Positions 60,906 to 64,000 of a stretch of DNA of 64,000 nt are shown piece by piece. The stretch spans positions 24,808 to 88,807 of the forward strand of contig QAXH01006164.1 in assembly GCA_004335635.1 (NCBI GenBank), read 5' to 3'. Every line of letters begins with the position of its first letter. Positions within the stretch are counted from its first letter, which is position 1. Under the pieces are notes generated by a model. That model saw nothing but the letters and a program-made list of their open reading frames with translations. It made no database searches and was not told where the DNA came from. A program made the position numbers and the translations under genes. The stretch is from Chloromonas sp. AAM2 (lineage: Eukaryota > Chlorophyta > Chlorophyceae > Chlamydomonadales > Chlamydomonadaceae).

Positions 60906-62796
60906 CTCTGCTGTGTGCTGTCGCAGCCTGCGCCGGAGACGACGGGCCGGTCCAAAACACTGACACAATTGAATTTACGCACGAAACGGAAAGTCGCTCC
61001 GGACTACTTTGCTCTCGTTTCGTGAATTAGACTGCGCAGTGATCTCATTTTTGAAACGAGTGACGGCGACGCCCTTGGGAAGCTGTGCAGAAGCTGGCTC
61101 AGGTCCTACGGTGGTGTCACTAGTTTGGTGTAGGTGTTGAAACTCAACCTGATTGAGGCGTTATAGCGTTCACAGGGTGCCGCGACTGCAACGCTTCGGT
61201 GCATTACAAGGCATGGTACTGGGCCCACAGGGCATCAATTAGGAGTGTGCACGGCTGCCCTCGTGAGGCATGCAGTGGTTGTTGCTCAGTCCCAAAGATT
61301 CCACGATTTGGATCTCATCTCTGTACCCACTTCCGATCAGTCTAAATGACCTTAGCTGCATGTTCTGTTGGCCACCCGCCTCCTTGGGGAGGTAGCCAAG
61401 CGCGCCTGCTGTCGGACAGGCCGCAGGAATGAAGAAGAGTTGGCACAATAAGTGCACAACATTCCAAGTCTACAGTGGCTGGCCAGGTGACCTTCGGTCA
61501 ATGCCTTGTGAGACTAGGGCGGCTATCTGAGGCGGAGCCACTACTTCGCAGCCTGAGCCATGACTGACTTTTGCGATCCCAAACTTGCGTTGCGCTCCCG
61601 GACGTTGAAACAGACGAAAGGTGTGCCAGTGCAATTATACTGGTTCAGTCCAATCCCCAATAACTGTCCCAGAGCTGGCAAACGTCTTTTTTTTGTCTGG
61701 CGCACCCTACATGTTACTATGCACACACTCGGGTGGCCAGGGATGGCATCAAGCTCATGTTACTTCTGTTGGCGCTCTGCTAGCCGCATGTTATAAGCAA
61801 CACTTGCATTAAGAGATGCCAGGGCTCGATCACGCAACCGTATAGGGGAATCGACAACTCTACCACCGACAGAGTCCTTCACCCCTACCACCCACTGTGT
61901 TGGCGGAGGTACCATCGGCCTCTGCCAGCACCTGTCATTGCGCACATACGTAGGCATCGCCGCCACTCATTTAAAAGTGAGATCGCTGCGTAGGCCAATT
62001 CACAAAAAGGGGAGCCAAAAAGTCCGGGACGTACCTCCATCGATGCGCAGTTTACTTTACGGTTTTCGGTCAGGTGATGCGCGCAGCATGCGGCACATCT
62101 AAAAACAGCTCAAAACCTTCCGTCATCTCCGATTCGTGCGCAGAGTGTTGCAGCCGCAGCAAGCGCTTATCCCAGTTTTGGAAATCGCCACCGCCTACCA
62201 ACATGCACCATCAGCACCATTCAGTGCCAGATGACACTGGTCCATCACCACCTTTACACACATTACAACCAGCCACACTACCACGAGTGAAATTGTCCCA
62301 GAACTGGCAAACTTCTTTTTCTGCTAGCGTTCTGCATTGTCGACTTGACGGACTGGCGCTGGCACAGTCGTGAGCATGCGTACAAAAGATTGACTCCATT
62401 CAGAGCCTGTCTGTTCGAAAAGGAACAGCTTGTCGTTGCACTAGGCGATCTGTAAGAGTGGCAAAAAACCCATCACCCCTGTTTTGGGTTCACAAAGCAC
62501 ATGTGACGAGCTAGGCTTGACTTGGAAACGACAATCACATTTGTTGTTACTGGATGCAGAGCAGCATGTGACATGCCTATTCCCATTTGCTCCCATGATT
62601 ATTTCCACTCTCCACCTCACTCATGTAATTCTGCGGATCTCACATCAACATACCAACTTGGTCATCGCCCTGCAAATTACTGCTAACTCAGATGTCATGC
62701 ATGGAAGCCAGCAGTCTGTGATTCACGAGAAGCTGACAGCCATAGTTCGCACGCCCAAAACTCATGGATAACCATGGCAGCCATCTGATGCAAGAA
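60906..62796. other. Intergenic with R1 copies
   Basis: R1 cores at 61665-61683 and 62294-62312, both followed by T-rich tails. A minus-strand segment at about 62065-62190 encodes FQNWDKRLLRLQHSAHESEM and ends in a stop; it could be a lone 3' exon, but no partner is found. Confidence 0.45.
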
Positions 62797-64000
62797 CTAG
62801 AACAGCCATGATCCGCTGTCTGGCTGCTGCTTGCGAGTGCGCTTGATGGGTTGGATGCCATACAACTGCTGCAGCGTGCCATGTAGGTCTTGTTGGGCCA
62901 CAGGCCGACGCTGGGCACTTGGGATAGCGCCCTGACCGGCACTGTGCACTTCAACACGCTGCAGACGTTGCCTTGTGGTCGCATCCACGTTGTGCCCATC
63001 ATCCCCCCAGTCGTCCAAATCAGCTGCAGGCTGGCTAGTCATGGCTTGGCTTGCCTGCAGCAGATGCTCGTCATCTGCCTGAGTTGGACCAGGATCCTCC
63101 ACCTCAACCCCCTCATCTCCCGCCTCGTCTTCCTCCCTGTCGTGCCTGCCCTTGACAGCAAAGTCTTCCAACTCCGAGCTTGATGCCGGCTCCTGCTCTG
63201 CCCGTGAAGATGCTGGCCGCCTGTCGTGCTTGGCATTAATTCGCTTCAGCGTCTGTTCACAGGCGTTGGATAGCTGCTGCGTCAGCCGCAAGCCCAGGTG
63301 GCTCTCATTACATTGCAGCACGTTACATGCAAATGGTAGCAGCACGGGGCTGTGAGCTGACCTGCAAACACACATGCATGCACATGCTTCAGCTGGTCTC
63401 TCGAGTTGCACCTCCTGCAGGTTTCCCAACGCCAGTCGCTATTCTGCCGCTATATACGCCCATCGCTGTACGAGATGCCAAGCAGGCACGGAACCAAGGG
63501 CGGTAAAGATACAATCATGCGGCCGTGCAATAGAACAGAACGTTGACAAAACCGTGTTGAACTGGATGTCGTACCTCGCAGCCACGCCATGCGATACCTG
63601 TCGCGCCTCTATGTGTGTCGTCCGCAGCGCTTGCATACCAGTTGTTGATTCGTATTTCTGGCCCATGTAGCATGGTGTGCGGTCTGCGTACAGGCTCACC
63701 GCGATGAGTTGCAGCACGCCAGCCTGCCCTGGCGCTCAGTACAACAGCGTGCACAGAACTACACACAGTAACCGTGCTCGTCGCGCGCCCCACACGCTCC
63801 CGACGATATATTCATGTCAAACATAGCTATTAACACAGCAGAGTATAACGTCGACTCAAGCGACTTACGCGATGATGTCCTTGAGGCAATCCGCCAGTTG
63901 CGGCAGCAGCGGTGAAACTTTGGCCTCCACCCTACACGCACCCCAGGCACCGTCCGCTTCTCGTTTGACAGCTAGCAGCGCATCCTTCACAGCAGATGCG
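62797..64000 (-). CDS. 3' part of an unidentified gene, truncated by the window edge
   Basis: Minus strand. The last exon (63361-62797) is well bounded and encodes an SPVLLPFACNVLQCNESHLG block, then QLSNACEQTLKRI, then a long acidic, disordered tail (EREDEAGDEG-type and DLDDWGDD) and a basic end (KRTRKQQPDSGSWLF). The upstream exon at the edge (63869 to beyond 64000) encodes KVSPLLPQLADCLKDIIA with a GTAAGT donor. Between them, a segment around 63540-63710 (AGVLQLIAVSLYADRTP, ending GVAAR) splices in phase to the last exon but not cleanly to the first. Helical repeat-like N-terminus; function not recognised. Confidence 0.6.

Overview
Nuclear DNA of a eukaryotic green alga. The evidence is split genes with short exons and GT-AG (rarely GC-AG) introns, a chloroplast-targeted YbaB/EbfC protein, plastid-type NADH glutamate synthase, and TGTAA motifs (the usual green-algal poly(A) signal) a short way past several stop codons. 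Base composition looks near 50% GC, introns are rich in CA/GT microsatellites, and much of the intergenic DNA is dispersed repeat. This would fit a chlorophycean such as a Dunaliella-like species, but that placement is inference.

Seven complete protein genes can be reconstructed exon by exon, with reading phase conserved across every junction. On the minus strand: mitochondrial FAD-glycerol-3-phosphate dehydrogenase (1173-6216, 12 exons, 640 aa); a plastid YbaB/EbfC nucleoid-type protein (14834-17133, 8 exons, 164 aa); isovaleryl-CoA dehydrogenase (18464-24713, 13 exons, 410 aa); a short SWP1-type ribophorin II subunit of oligosaccharyltransferase (25278-27984, 6 exons, about 320 aa); a transportin-3/importin-13 nuclear transport receptor (31018-37752, 9 exons, about 1172 aa, with a 153-base assembly gap); and dephospho-CoA kinase (40421-43248, 6 exons, 208 aa). 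On the plus strand, divergent from the kinase across about 290 bp, is NADH-dependent glutamate synthase (43540-59321, 38 exons, 2220 aa). A tRNA-Arg(TCT) lies at 11276-11348. The 3' part of an unidentified minus-strand gene runs off the right edge (62797-64000).

The genes are housekeeping genes of separate pathways (glycerol shuttle, leucine breakdown, N-glycosylation, nuclear import, CoA synthesis, nitrogen assimilation). I see no operon-like or biosynthetic cluster.

The novelty is in the non-coding fraction. I find: a 20-bp minisatellite that is a tandem copy of an exon end plus its own splice donor in the isovaleryl-CoA dehydrogenase gene, with a second donor-anchored minisatellite in the CoA kinase gene; a 625-bp hAT-like non-autonomous transposon with 8-bp target duplications; a 106-bp near-palindromic MITE with 9-bp target duplications sitting inside another repeat; three dispersed repeat families (called R1, R2, R3 here); a degenerate LINE reverse transcriptase; and a short stray fragment resembling glutamate synthase about 40 kb from the real gene.
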